In this document: positions 16,409 to 25,119 of the stretch, in pieces | How the letters are laid out: the number at the start of each line of letters is the position of its first letter | Numbering within the stretch: position 1 is the stretch's first letter | Assembly: GCF_045278715.1 (NCBI RefSeq) | Contig: NZ_CP136420.1 | Coordinates: 1,984,001 to 2,048,000 of the forward strand | Direction: 5' to 3' | Origin: Neomoorella carbonis | GTDB lineage: Bacteria > Bacillota > DSM-521 > Neomoorellales > Neomoorellaceae | Length of the DNA stretch: 64,000 nucleotides | Translations under genes and position numbers: made by a program | Notes under the pieces: model-generated | What the model saw: the letters and a program-made list of their open reading frames with translations, nothing else | What the model was told of the DNA's origin: nothing | Databases searched by the model: none

Positions 16409-16609
16409 TTATCGTACCAGGGCCGTATTTAATATTTCATTGGCTTCTTCGGCTTCCGATTCGGGGACCAGGAGTTCGTACCCCGCCAGGTCTTCCATCT
16501 GGCAGGAGCCAATGGGCCGCAAGTTTACCATGATACCCTCCCTGGTCAAAATCTCTTTCAAGCGCAAGGCCTGTTTCCGGTTGGACGCAATGTAGATCAC
16601 CGTCCACAT
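16409..16609 (-). CDS. Small DUF2007-like protein
   Basis: 66 residues from ATG 16609, eight bases behind GGGGGAG; an in-frame GTG at 16618 is less well placed. The sequence (WTVIYIASNRKQALRLKEIL...GYELLVPESEAEEANEIL) has the alternating beta-alpha pattern of DUF2007-type putative signal-transducing proteins. These are ACT-like small domains of unknown function. It overlaps or abuts the end of mtrB and precedes pfkA. The function is not known. Confidence 0.7.
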   Translation of the reverse strand: MWTVIYIASNRKQALRLKEILTREGIMVNLRPIGSCQMEDLAGYELLVPESEAEEANEILNTALVR

Positions 16610-16614
16610 ACCGC

Positions 16615-16848
16615 TCACTCCCCCGCTTCTAAACTCCCGTATTTGGTGAGCACCAGCGCCCGGCCGCGGATTTTCATAGCAGAGGTATGCTCGGTAAACT
16701 GGGCAATCATGATTTCTCCTTTATCTAGTTTTTCGGAGTGATGGAATTTGGTATCCTTGCCCCGCGTCAAGCCAATGATGGTTACTCCGTTCTCCAGGGC
16801 TTTAATGGCAATAAAATCGGCAGCGGTCACATTGTCCCTAACCTCCAT
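16615..16848 (-). CDS. mtrB: Tryptophan RNA-binding attenuation protein (TRAP)
   Basis: 77 residues, highly similar to Bacillus TRAP: GVTIIGLTRGKDTKFHHSEK, LDKGEIMIAQFTEHTSA. TRAP forms an 11-subunit ring that, when loaded with tryptophan, wraps trp leader RNA carrying GAG/UAG repeats. The residues matching B. subtilis Lys37, Lys56 and Arg58, which contact RNA, are present as Lys40, Lys59 and Arg61. GGAGG lies six bases before the ATG. The setting is unusual: between coaD and pfkA rather than with folate or trp genes. No trp genes and no anti-TRAP were seen in this window. Confidence 0.95.
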   Translation of the reverse strand: MEVRDNVTAADFIAIKALENGVTIIGLTRGKDTKFHHSEKLDKGEIMIAQFTEHTSAMKIRGRALVLTKYGSLEAGE

Positions 16849-16867
16849 TTATAACCTCCACCTCCTT

Positions 16868-17350
16868 TTACAAAAATCCGTAACGTTGTAATAAGGCCCG
16901 CTCCACTTCCGGCGGTACCAGGCCGCGGATGCACCCCCCCAGGGAGGCTGCCTGGCGAATAATGCTTGAACTGATGAAGGAGTACTCGGTAGCCGTCATT
17001 AAAAAAACAGTCTCCAGGTCGCCGGCCAGTTTTTTATTCATGATGGACATCTGGAACTCATATTCAAAGTCGGAAACAGCCCTCAGGCCCCTGACGATGG
17101 CCACGGCCCCTTCCTGGTGGGCAAAATCAACCAGCAGCCCGGAGAAGGCTTTGACCGTAACCGCAGGCCAATCTCTGGTAACAGCTTTTATTAATTTTAC
17201 CCTTTCCTCAAGGGAAAACAGGGTTTCTTTATAATTATCAGCAGCAACGCCTACAATCACCCGGTCAAAGATCCCGATGGCCCGCCGGATGATATCCAGG
17301 TGCCCGTTGGTGATAGGATCAAAGGTACCTGGATATACAGCCACCCTCAA
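16868..17350 (-). CDS. coaD: Phosphopantetheine adenylyltransferase
   Basis: 160 residues from a TTG start at 17350 (GGGGGTGATAG upstream). It transfers AMP to 4'-phosphopantetheine, the penultimate step of coenzyme A synthesis. Diagnostic motifs are YPGTFDPITNGHLDIIRRA (HxGH-like nucleotidyltransferase), IVRGLRAVSDFEYE and ATEYSFISSSIIRQ. The length is typical for the family. It lies between dnaE (72-base gap) and mtrB (19-base gap). Confidence 0.97.
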   Translation of the reverse strand: MRVAVYPGTFDPITNGHLDIIRRAIGIFDRVIVGVAADNYKETLFSLEERVKLIKAVTRDWPAVTVKAFSGLLVDFAHQEGAVAIVRGLRAVSDFEYEFQMSIMNKKLAGDLETVFLMTATEYSFISSSIIRQAASLGGCIRGLVPPEVERALLQRYGFL

Positions 17351-17422
17351 CGGCTATCACCCCCTTTTCTCCTTATTTTTAGCTAATTCCACTCCTCCAT
17401 TGATATTCCTGCTAAAGAGACT

Positions 17423-20400
17423 TTAATTTATCAATTTTTCCGGTACTAATTTAACTTTATCTTGCCCACCTAACAGGCGGGCCAAACTTGCCAGCAGGGC
17501 CGGAACCGGTTCAACCCACAGCCGGCGGTGAAGAATAAAAGTCCGCCCCTCGCTGCTCAAGTGCAGGTACACCGGGCAGTCACCTGGAAAGGCCGTCAAA
17601 ATATCCTGCAGGGCTTCCCTCTGATCTTTGTCCGTCAACTTCAGGTACAAACGCCGGCCGGACCTGCGCTCCCCCGCCTTCCCGCTGCCGGTATGGGCAG
17701 GCGGCGCTGCCACTGTCTCCTGGCCGCATGCCCGCTCCCGGCCCACTGCTCCGGCCGGCGACGTCTCGACCGGAAGACCGCCGGCCGGTGTTCCCGCCTC
17801 GCCGGGGCCTACCCTTACCGGTTTAACCTGGTCGGCCAGGACCTGGACCCCTTCCTCCTGTTTATCAGTATGGCCATAAATAATAACCGCCCGGTCGGGG
17901 GCGAGCCATGTGCGGCTCTGGTTGTAGACACGGGGGAAAAGGACGACTTCCCCCTGGCCGCTGAAATCCTCCAGGGTGAGGACGGCCATGGGTTCACCCT
18001 TGCGGGTCACCAGGCGACGCAAACCGCTTACCAGACCGCCAAGGACAACCTGGCTGCCGTCGGGTATTTCGGAAAGATCAGCCAGGGTATGGGAAACGAT
18101 CTGCTGCAGGGTTTCTGCATAGGGCTCCAGGGGGTGACCGCTTAAGTAGAAGCCCAGGAGTTCCTTTTCCATAGCCAGGATGTCGGCACGGGAAAAATCG
18201 GACAGATCGGGCAGGGGCGGCTCGTTAACTTCTTCCGGTACCATATCCAGTAAAGAAATCTGGCCGCTGCGGCGTTCCTCCTGGCGCTGGGCCGCCAGCT
18301 CAAAACAGGAATCCAGGATAGCCAGCAGTTGCCGCCGGTTGGGGTGCAGGGAGTTGAAGGCGCCGCAACGGATGAGGCTCTCAACCACCCTTTTGTTGGC
18401 AAGCCTTGAGTCCACCCGGCGGCAGAAGTCCAGGAGAGAAGTAAAGGGACCACCGGCCTCCCGGGCGGCAATGATGGCTTCCACGGCGGCACGGCCGACA
18501 TTTTTTACAGCTGCCAGGCCGAAGCGGATGCGCCCGCCGGCGATGGTGAAATCCACACCGGATTCGTTGACATCAGGTGGGAGGACCTTGATCCCCAGAC
18601 GCTGACATTCGGTGAGATAAGGCCCCATTTTGTCCAGGTGTTCGGCCACACTGGACAGCAGGGCGCCCATCAGTTCCGCCGGATAATGGGCCTTGAGATA
18701 GGCCGTTTGGTAAGCCACCAGGGCATAGGCTGCCGAGTGGCTGGCATTAAAACCGTACCCGGCAAAGTATTCCATGAGTTCAAAGATTTTGAGGGCGATC
18801 TCCTCAGGAAGGCCTTTTTTGACAGCGCCGGCCAGGAAATGCTCACGCTGGGCCGCCAGGACCTCCGGCTTCTTTTTGCCCATGGCCCGGCGTAAGAGGT
18901 CAGCCTGGCCCAGGGTGAAGCCGGCCAGTTCGCTGGCAATACGCATGACCTGCTCCTGGTAAAGAATGACGCCGTAGGTATCCTTCAAGATGGGTTCCAG
19001 GGCCGGGTGGAGGTAAGTAATGGGCTTTAGGCCGTGCTTGCGCTCTATAAAATCCTCCACCATGCCGCTACCCAGAGGGCCGGGACGGTATAGGGCTACC
19101 AGGGCGACAATATCCTCAAAACGTTCCGGTTTTAATTCCTTTAAGATGGCCCGCATGCCGCTGCTTTCCAGCTGGAAGATGCCGCTGGTTTCTCCACTCG
19201 CCAGGAGCCGGTAGGTAGCCTCGTCATCCAGGGGCAGGTTTTCCAGATCCAGGTCGCGGCCGTAGTTCAGCCTGACTGCCCGGCGGGCCCGGTCGATTAC
19301 CGTCAGGGTGCGAAGACCCAGGAGATCCATTTTTAAAAGGCCCAGTTCTTCCACTACCTGCATGGGAAACTGGGTCGTCACTGCCTCGCCGTTTTTTTGC
19401 AGGGGCAGGTAGTGGGTTAGAGGTTCCTGGGTGATAACAACCCCCGCCGCATGGGTTGAGGCATGGCGGGGCATACCCTCCAGGGCCCGGGCCGTATCCA
19501 GGAGCTCCCGTACGGCCGCGCTGCTTTCATAGCTTTCCTTTAGTTCTGGCGTTATGGCCAGGGCCCGGTCCAGGGTCATGCCCAGCTCCAGGGGGACCAA
19601 CCTGGCAATCCGGTCGACTTCGCTCAAGGGCATCCCCAGGACCCGGCCTACATCCCTGACAGCACCCCGGGCGGCCATGGTGCCAAAGGTAATAATTTGG
19701 GCCACGTGCTCCCTGCCGTATTTTTCCTGAACATACTGAATAACCTCGTCCCGGCGCTCAAAGCAAAAATCGATATCTATATCGGGCATACTAACCCGCT
19801 CCGGGTTGAGAAAGCGCTCAAAGAGGAGGTTATAACGCAGGGGGTCTACGGCGGTTATCCCCAGGCAGTAGGCCACCAGGCTGCCGGCAGCCGAGCCCCT
19901 TCCCGGCCCTACCGGGATACCTCGCCGGCGGGCAAAATTGACTATATCCCAGACAATAAGGAAATAGCCCGGGTAACCCATTTGTTCAATAATGGCCAGT
20001 TCATAGTCGAGGCGCTGCCGCGCCGTACCGTCATCCCGGGGGTAACGCCTCCTGAAACCCTCATAGCAGAGGCGGCGCAGGTAACTGGCCGTATCCTCCC
20101 CATCCGGTACCCGGTAGGCCGGCAGGTGCAGCTGGCCAAAGGTGAAGTCGAAGTTACAACGCTCGGCAATGGCCAGGGTATTGGTCAAAGCAGATGGCAC
20201 TTCGGTAAAAAGGGCCGCCATTTCTCCAGGGCTTTTTAAATAAAACTGGGTGTTGGGAAAACGGAGGCGGTTGGGATCGTTAAGGGTTTTACCAGTCTGG
20301 ATACAGAGGAGGATATCATGGACGCGAGCCTGGTCCTGGGAGACATAATGAACATCATTGGTGGCCACCAGGGGTAAACTTAATCTATTCCCCAGTTCGA

Positions 20401-20971
20401 TGAGACGGCGGTTTATCTTACGCTGTTCCGCCAGGCCCTGGTCCTGGAGTTCCAGGTAGAAATTCTCGCGGCCAAAGACCTCCTTTAGCCAGGCAGCAGC
20501 TTCATAGGCCTTATCTTCCTGGTCCTTTAAAAGCCAGCCCGGCACCTCGCCGGCCAGGCAGGCACTTAAAGCAATGAGGCCCTGGCTGTGGCGGCTCAAA
20601 AGTTCACGGTCCACCCGCGGTTTATAATAAAAGCCCTCCAGGTAGGCGGCCGAAACCAGGGCCGCCAGATTCCGGTAACCGGTAGCATCGGCAGCCAGGA
20701 GGACCAGGTGGTACTGGTAGTCGTCCCGGTGGGGCTCCCGGTCATGGCGGGAACGGGGTGCTACATAAACCTCGCAGCCAATAATAGGCTTGATCCCTTC
20801 TTCCCGGGCTGCTTTATAGAAGTCCACGGCCCCGTACATGACACCATGGTCCGTCAGGGCCAGGGCGGGCATGCCCATCTCCCTGGCAGCCCTGACCAGA
20901 TCTTTAATGCGGCCGGCTCCGTCCAGGAGGCTGTATTCACTGTGGACATGGAGGTGGACAAAGGAATTCAT
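17423..20971 (-). CDS. dnaE: DNA polymerase III alpha subunit
   Basis: 1182 residues. The replicative polymerase subunit shows an N-terminal PHP domain (FVHLHVHSEYSLLDGAG, ALTDHGVMYGAVDF), the catalytic centre with GPGRGSAAGSLVAYCLGIT and PDIDID (~397), the finger and beta-binding regions, tandem helix-hairpin-helix (CRRVDSRLANKRVVESLI), and a C-terminal OB fold (GGLVSGLRRLVTRKGEPMAV). This is the DnaE type without an inserted proofreading exonuclease (unlike PolC). Its ATG has no strong ribosome-binding site. The position beside divergent ytrH/ytrI matches the Bacillus arrangement. It appears to head the operon continuing to DUF169. Confidence 0.97.
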   Translation of the reverse strand: MNSFVHLHVHSEYSLLDGAGRIKDLVRAAREMGMPALALTDHGVMYGAVDFYKAAREEGIKPIIGCEVYVAPRSRHDREPHRDDYQYHLVLLAADATGYRNLAALVSAAYLEGFYYKPRVDRELLSRHSQGLIALSACLAGEVPGWLLKDQEDKAYEAAAWLKEVFGRENFYLELQDQGLAEQRKINRRLIELGNRLSLPLVATNDVHYVSQDQARVHDILLCIQTGKTLNDPNRLRFPNTQFYLKSPGEMAALFTEVPSALTNTLAIAERCNFDFTFGQLHLPAYRVPDGEDTASYLRRLCYEGFRRRYPRDDGTARQRLDYELAIIEQMGYPGYFLIVWDIVNFARRRGIPVGPGRGSAAGSLVAYCLGITAVDPLRYNLLFERFLNPERVSMPDIDIDFCFERRDEVIQYVQEKYGREHVAQIITFGTMAARGAVRDVGRVLGMPLSEVDRIARLVPLELGMTLDRALAITPELKESYESSAAVRELLDTARALEGMPRHASTHAAGVVITQEPLTHYLPLQKNGEAVTTQFPMQVVEELGLLKMDLLGLRTLTVIDRARRAVRLNYGRDLDLENLPLDDEATYRLLASGETSGIFQLESSGMRAILKELKPERFEDIVALVALYRPGPLGSGMVEDFIERKHGLKPITYLHPALEPILKDTYGVILYQEQVMRIASELAGFTLGQADLLRRAMGKKKPEVLAAQREHFLAGAVKKGLPEEIALKIFELMEYFAGYGFNASHSAAYALVAYQTAYLKAHYPAELMGALLSSVAEHLDKMGPYLTECQRLGIKVLPPDVNESGVDFTIAGGRIRFGLAAVKNVGRAAVEAIIAAREAGGPFTSLLDFCRRVDSRLANKRVVESLIRCGAFNSLHPNRRQLLAILDSCFELAAQRQEERRSGQISLLDMVPEEVNEPPLPDLSDFSRADILAMEKELLGFYLSGHPLEPYAETLQQIVSHTLADLSEIPDGSQVVLGGLVSGLRRLVTRKGEPMAVLTLEDFSGQGEVVLFPRVYNQSRTWLAPDRAVIIYGHTDKQEEGVQVLADQVKPVRVGPGEAGTPAGGLPVETSPAGAVGRERACGQETVAAPPAHTGSGKAGERRSGRRLYLKLTDKDQREALQDILTAFPGDCPVYLHLSSEGRTFILHRRLWVEPVPALLASLARLLGGQDKVKLVPEKLIN

Positions 20972-21168
20972 GGGGAGTAATTTCTACATCCAGGCCCAGA
21001 TTCCTCTTACTTTTATCTGGCATAGGCTAGCCCCGACACCCGTATAAATAGGAGCAAGACACCTGGAATACGCGAGCTTCTACCGAACGGCAAAATGGCC
21101 GCAGGCCGCTCGTAAAGGCCGGGGAGCGAGCGTAAATAAAGCCGGGCAAAACCGGAGGTATAATCCCA

Positions 21169-21492
21169 GTGGATGGTTTTTTCCCCAGGTTGCTGCTCAT
21201 CTTTTTTACCGCCCTGGGAGTCGTGCTGGGGGCCGCAGTAGTCGGCTCCCTGGCGGCCGTCCTTGTCGGACAGCCGCCTTTAAGGACCATGACCCGCCTG
21301 GCGCTGGAAATAAAGATCTGGGCCATTGCCGCCGCCATGGGCGGTACTTTCAGCGCCATCGAAATCCTGGGCCAGGGTCTCCTGGAAGGCCAGTTCCGCA
21401 TCCTGGCCAAACAGCTATTATTTATCATTGTAGCCTTTATCGGCGCCCAGGTAGGTTACTGGCTCATTCAAAACCTGGCCGGAGGTAAGTAA
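21169..21492 (+). CDS. ytrH: YtrH-family sporulation membrane protein
   Basis: 107 residues from a GTG start with GGAGG ten bases upstream. Hydrophobic segments lie at ~8-30, ~48-65 and ~82-100. The sequence (LGVVLGAAVVGSLAAVLVGQ, LEIKIWAIAAAMGGTFSAIE, KQLLFIIVAFIGAQ) agrees with B. subtilis YtrH, a sigma-E-dependent protein of the mother-cell membrane needed for normal sporulation. The conserved neighbourhood dnaE-ytrH-ytrI supports this. It overlaps the following start by one base (TAATG). Confidence 0.88.
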   Translation: MDGFFPRLLLIFFTALGVVLGAAVVGSLAAVLVGQPPLRTMTRLALEIKIWAIAAAMGGTFSAIEILGQGLLEGQFRILAKQLLFIIVAFIGAQVGYWLIQNLAGGK

Positions 21493-22010
21493 TGCGCTAC
21501 CTGGCCATTTTTATCCTGGGTTTTCTCCTGGGCGCCAGCCTGACCAACCTCCTCCTGGCCCGCCAGCAGGAGCAACTCCACCTGGCCCGGGCGGAACTGG
21601 AACAGCGCCTGGCGGCAGCCAGTGAAGAACTGGCCCAATTAAAAGAAAACCTGGACCGGGAAAGCCGCCAGGTGATTGTGGCCATCGAACCGGTGATTAC
21701 TTTTAGCGGCGACAGGCCACCGGCAGTGGAAGGCCGGGTCGTTACCCAATCCCTTACCCGGGAAATCCAGGACATCCTGGCTCCCCTGAAGGGCCAGGAA
21801 GTGCGCCGTTTAAATCCGGCCCTTGTCCCCGCTATGATTGACGGCCGTACCGTCAAGGCGAACGGCCGCCAGTTTAAACTTAAAGTTACCCTGCTCCTGA
21901 TCAGCGATAAGGTAATTGTCCACGTCCAGGCTCAGGGGCTGCCAGCTTCTTCTTCGTCGTCCTCAGCGGTGTCCCTGATGGCCGGTTGCCCAGCCACTGT
22001 GGCCATATAG
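21492..22010 (+). CDS. ytrI: YtrI-like sporulation membrane protein
   Basis: 172 residues. One N-terminal membrane anchor (YLAIFILGFLLGASLTNLLLA) is followed by a coiled-coil stretch of ~40 residues rich in Glu, Gln and Leu and then a small soluble domain. The topology and its position directly after ytrH match B. subtilis YtrI, although sequence identity cannot be judged by eye. The final ~25 residues, beginning with a run of serines, are encoded antisense to the end of the convergent spore-protein gene (79-base overlap), so this tail is probably poorly conserved. Confidence 0.75.
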   Translation: MRYLAIFILGFLLGASLTNLLLARQQEQLHLARAELEQRLAAASEELAQLKENLDRESRQVIVAIEPVITFSGDRPPAVEGRVVTQSLTREIQDILAPLKGQEVRRLNPALVPAMIDGRTVKANGRQFKLKVTLLLISDKVIVHVQAQGLPASSSSSSAVSLMAGCPATVAI

Positions 22011-22174
22011 GCGGAGCCAATCTTCATCTTCGCCAGCAACCCGCCAATTTTGCCGCTTTCCGCCGCACTCAAGGCCCCCCAGCCCTCCTTTTCTATTTTG
22101 TCCAGCAGGCCCAGTTCGGCGGCCACTTCCAGTTTTAAAGCCTGGGCTTCCGGATCTTCCCTTTTTTTACTCAT
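21932..22174 (-). CDS. Alpha/beta-type small acid-soluble spore protein (SspF-like)
   Basis: 80 residues from ATG 22174 (AGGTG in front), chosen over an upstream in-frame start at 22189. The core ALKLEVAAELGLLDKIEKEG, WGALSAAESGKIGGLLAKMK follows the alpha/beta SASP pattern (K.E.A.ELG...GWG.L...E.G..G). Such proteins coat DNA in the dormant spore and protect it from UV and heat. An acidic tail (EDDEEEAGSP) is unusual for a DNA-coating SASP. Its 3' end overlaps ytrI on the other strand. Confidence 0.8.
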   Translation of the reverse strand: MSKKREDPEAQALKLEVAAELGLLDKIEKEGWGALSAAESGKIGGLLAKMKIGSAYMATVAGQPAIRDTAEDDEEEAGSP

Positions 22175-22210
22175 ATGAATCACCTGCATTCTAAATCGTC
22201 TTCCCTACTG

Positions 22211-23359
22211 CTACTCCCGCCCGTTCCTTCTCTCCCATCTATACGCTTCTTTAAGAAGTTTGCGGGCTGGGACCGGGGCCAGGCGCCTTACAGGCGCTAT
22301 CTGCAAAGTCAGCCCGATTTCTCTTAAGGCGGAATAGGCCAGCGCCCCCAGAAGTAAGAGTCCGGCGTAACCAACCAGGGGGAAAAGGGTGGCCACCAGG
22401 CGGGAAAAGCCGAATTGCGAGGCTACCAGGGCCACAATGCTGGCTCCGATTGCCAGCCAGCGAAAACCGTTTCCTCCCGGCCGCGCTATACGGGCGGTAA
22501 AGCCATAGAGGCTGCTGACGGCGGTAGTATAAATCTCTGCCAGCAAGACGGCGCTGTAAACGGCACGTAAAAGAGGGGTGAAACTGCCGGCTATATGCAG
22601 CATGGGCACTTCCAGGGCCGTTACTGCCGGGGCGGTAGTTATCAGCGCCAGGGTAATGGCCATGGCCCCCAGCCCCAGACCCAGGCCGCCCAGGGTCGCT
22701 CCCGGCAGGAGATGCTCCGGCCGGCCCAGGGCTCCCAGGGGGGCCAGGACCGCTATAGATAGGATCAGGTTATAGGAAGCATACAACAGGGCCGCCAGAG
22801 GCCAGAAGGGCACAGCAGCCCTGGGAACCTGGCTCCAGGAAAGGTTGGCCAGGAGGGCAGGTAGATTTTTAGTTACCGTTAGTATGCTTATTCCCAAGAC
22901 AGAGGCTACTAAGACCGGTGCTACCAGGCTAATGGAACCGATTACCTTGTTGATGCCTGCCAGCACGGTGATTAAGGTGATAATCACCATCAAGCTGCTG
23001 CCCAATAAACGGGGCAGGTGAAATTCCTGGCTGAAAATGGCCCCGGCACCGGCTGCCATGACGGCCAGGGCGCCAAAAAGGAAGAAAGTCGTAATAATAT
23101 CTACCGCCCGGCCTATCCAGGGGCCGGCGGCCCGGTGCATCACCTCCAGGTGGGATTCGGCTGCCAGTTGATGTCCCAGGCGCAGGACGGTATAGCCAAA
23201 AAAGATAAACAGGGCCGTGGCCAGGATAAGGCCGAATACCCCCCGCAGTCCGAAGTAGCCAAAAAACTGCAGCACCTCCTGGCCGGAGGCAAAGCCGGCC
23301 CCTACAACGGTGCCGATATAGGTTGCGGCGATCTGCCAGGTCGAATACTGTTTAGCCAT
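22211..23359 (-). CDS. YkvI-like multi-pass membrane transporter
   Basis: 382 residues from ATG 23359. The longer frame starting at 23485 would run through the rubrerythrin promoter and lacks the family N-terminus. The start MAKQYSTWQIAATYIGTVVG, AGFASGQEVLQFF is typical of the YkvI family, distant members of the amino-acid/polyamine transporter (LeuT-fold) group. About ten hydrophobic segments are visible. The substrate is unknown. No clear ribosome-binding site precedes the chosen ATG, so the start is uncertain. Confidence 0.8.
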   Translation of the reverse strand: MAKQYSTWQIAATYIGTVVGAGFASGQEVLQFFGYFGLRGVFGLILATALFIFFGYTVLRLGHQLAAESHLEVMHRAAGPWIGRAVDIITTFFLFGALAVMAAGAGAIFSQEFHLPRLLGSSLMVIITLITVLAGINKVIGSISLVAPVLVASVLGISILTVTKNLPALLANLSWSQVPRAAVPFWPLAALLYASYNLILSIAVLAPLGALGRPEHLLPGATLGGLGLGLGAMAITLALITTAPAVTALEVPMLHIAGSFTPLLRAVYSAVLLAEIYTTAVSSLYGFTARIARPGGNGFRWLAIGASIVALVASQFGFSRLVATLFPLVGYAGLLLLGALAYSALREIGLTLQIAPVRRLAPVPARKLLKEAYRWERRNGRE

Positions 23360-23429
23360 GGTAAGTTTATTATGCTTTAACCGGGCCGCGAATAAACCTT
23401 TTACCCTGGTATTTTTTTTGATGAAAAGG

Positions 23430-23458
23430 TTGACAGGAATAGGCACAAAATATATAAT
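23430..23458 (+). promoter_or_regulatory. Consensus sigma-A promoter of the rubrerythrin gene
   Basis: TTGACA at 23430-23435, exactly 17 bases, then TATAAT at 23453-23458: a perfect match at both hexamers. This predicts strong constitutive expression of the ferritin-like protein starting 55 bases downstream. Confidence 0.9.
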
Positions 23459-23512
23459 GGAACCGTAAACATTAACAGTAACCATTACTATTATCGAAGG
23501 AGGAAATTGGTA

Positions 23513-23935
23513 ATGGCAGAACTGGTCAATGAAGTCAAACTGGGTGTAACCAAGGGCACGGTAGTCGAGGACGCCGTCGAGGCCAATTTCAAAGGGGAAA
23601 CCATGGAGGTTGGCCTGTATCTAGCCATGGCCCGCCAGGCCATGCGGGAAGGTTATCCCGAAGTGGCCCTGGCCCTGGAGAAAATCGCCTGGGAAGAAGC
23701 CGAGCACGCCGCCCACTTTGCCGAGCTGAACGGCAAGATCAGCGCCAGCACCAAGGAGAACCTGGAAAAGATGCTGGCCGGCGAACTGGGAGCCAACAAA
23801 GGCAAGCGCGAAGCCGCTGTCAAGGCCAAGGAAAACAACATCGACCATGCCCACGACTTCTTTGACGAGTCCTCCCGGGACGAAGGCCGCCACGCCCTGG
23901 CCCTGGAAGGCCTGCTTAACCGCTACTTCAAGTAA
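23513..23935 (+). CDS. Rubrerythrin-type ferritin-like diiron protein without rubredoxin domain
   Basis: 140 residues from ATG 23513, nine bases behind AAGGAGG. It is a four-helix ferritin-like domain with diiron ligand patterns: E...GLYLAMARQAMREGYPEVA, EEAEHAAHF, and DESSRDEGRHALALEGLL. Rubrerythrins reduce hydrogen peroxide to water in anaerobes. The usual C-terminal rubredoxin domain (two CxxC pairs) is absent, so electrons must come from a separate protein. Strong promoter and terminator suggest a single-gene, highly expressed unit. Confidence 0.9.
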   Translation: MAELVNEVKLGVTKGTVVEDAVEANFKGETMEVGLYLAMARQAMREGYPEVALALEKIAWEEAEHAAHFAELNGKISASTKENLEKMLAGELGANKGKREAAVKAKENNIDHAHDFFDESSRDEGRHALALEGLLNRYFK

Positions 23936-23970
23936 ATAGGGCTGCATTACTGAAAAGGGCGTACACACTT

Positions 23971-24001
23971 AAAGCCGGGGAATATTCCCCGGCTTTTTTT
24001 G
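23971..24001. terminator. Bidirectional terminator between rubrerythrin and gerKB
   Basis: AAAGCCGGGGAATATTCCCCGGCTTTTTTTG: perfect 9-10 bp stem with T-run; usable from both converging genes. Confidence 0.93.
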
Positions 24002-24024
24002 CCTGGATTTGCCGTCCGGTGCTG

Positions 24025-25119
24025 TCAGGAAGATCCGGCGGGAGGAAAACGTATGCTAGCAATAAGATAGAGGATTGCTGGTATAATCAGCAAGTAAGCA
24101 AAGCCCAGGGGTTGGAGGAAGAAAAAAAAACTTTTCACTTCCAGGTTGTTCCCTGGATGTCGGGCCAGGAAAAAGACCAGGGGCAACTGGTAAAAGGCCA
24201 GCAGGCGGTAATCGTTTAAATTGACCAGGCGCCCGGCCAGGTAAGCGCTGGCCCAGAGAAGAGACGCGACCGTAGGAAACGCCAGAATAATCCACAGGGA
24301 GATAAAAACCAGGCTGATGCGTTCAATAAAGGTGCCGGCAAACTCGGCCAGCTGGGTGACACTTAACCCCGGAATTAAAGCATACTTAAGGAGCTCAATT
24401 CCCAGGACACCCTGGCAGGTGGTCAGGACAGTGATTACGACGGCCATAACCACCAGGTAACCCCGGCTGGCAGCCTGCCAGGCTTCCCGGGGTTGCTGCA
24501 GGAATGGCACCAGGATTAGAAACAGGCTCATCTCTTCGGCATTGCTGATGCGCCAGAAGGCCAGGCGCAGGACCGGCCAGGGGCCTCTGGGTAATATTGG
24601 CAAGAAATTGTCAAAGCGAAAATGGGGCAGCACCAGTAAAAAAAGGATCATAATCAACGGTAAAGTGACTATGATGACAATAATGCAGGCGCGCGCCAGG
24701 GGTTCCAGGCCCCGGCTGGCCAGGTAGGCCGCCGTAATAAGTAAAGATAAAAGGATAACTTCGGCCGGCGTACGCGCCAGCAGGGAATTTTTGATTACCT
24801 CAGTAGTAACCCGCGTAACGTGGGCCGTCAACGCCAGCCAGTAAAAAAGTAAACCTAAACTCAGGGGCCAGGCCACCCAGCGACCGGCAATTTGCCGGCT
24901 GAAGCCGAAAAAATCCTGCCGGGGGAACTTCATAGCCAGGCGGGTAAGAATATATATGGCTCCCAGGCTGAAAAAAGTCTCCAGGGGTGAAACCAGCCAC
25001 ATGTCCACCCCCACCTGATCGGCTATATCCCTGGCGCCGGTTAAGGTCCCGACTTCGATCATTGCGGCTACGGTTAAAAAGAAGGCCTCGCTGGTACCAA
25101 TTCTTTCTTGCGATAGCAT
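24025..25119 (-). CDS. gerKB: Spore germination protein, GerB/GerKB type (endospore permease)
   Basis: 364 residues. About ten membrane segments in the amino-acid permease fold characteristic of GerAB/GerKB: LSQERIGTSEAFFLTVAAMI, ETFFSLGAIYILTRLAMKFP, FWRISNAEEMSLFLILVPFL. It forms the B subunit of the germinant receptor in the inner membrane of the dormant spore and is thought to bind the germinant. The start directly follows the gerKC stop (GGTGAGCTAAATG). Last gene of the A-C-B operon. Confidence 0.9.
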   Translation of the reverse strand: MLSQERIGTSEAFFLTVAAMIEVGTLTGARDIADQVGVDMWLVSPLETFFSLGAIYILTRLAMKFPRQDFFGFSRQIAGRWVAWPLSLGLLFYWLALTAHVTRVTTEVIKNSLLARTPAEVILLSLLITAAYLASRGLEPLARACIIVIIVTLPLIMILFLLVLPHFRFDNFLPILPRGPWPVLRLAFWRISNAEEMSLFLILVPFLQQPREAWQAASRGYLVVMAVVITVLTTCQGVLGIELLKYALIPGLSVTQLAEFAGTFIERISLVFISLWIILAFPTVASLLWASAYLAGRLVNLNDYRLLAFYQLPLVFFLARHPGNNLEVKSFFFFLQPLGFAYLLIIPAILYLIASIRFPPAGSS

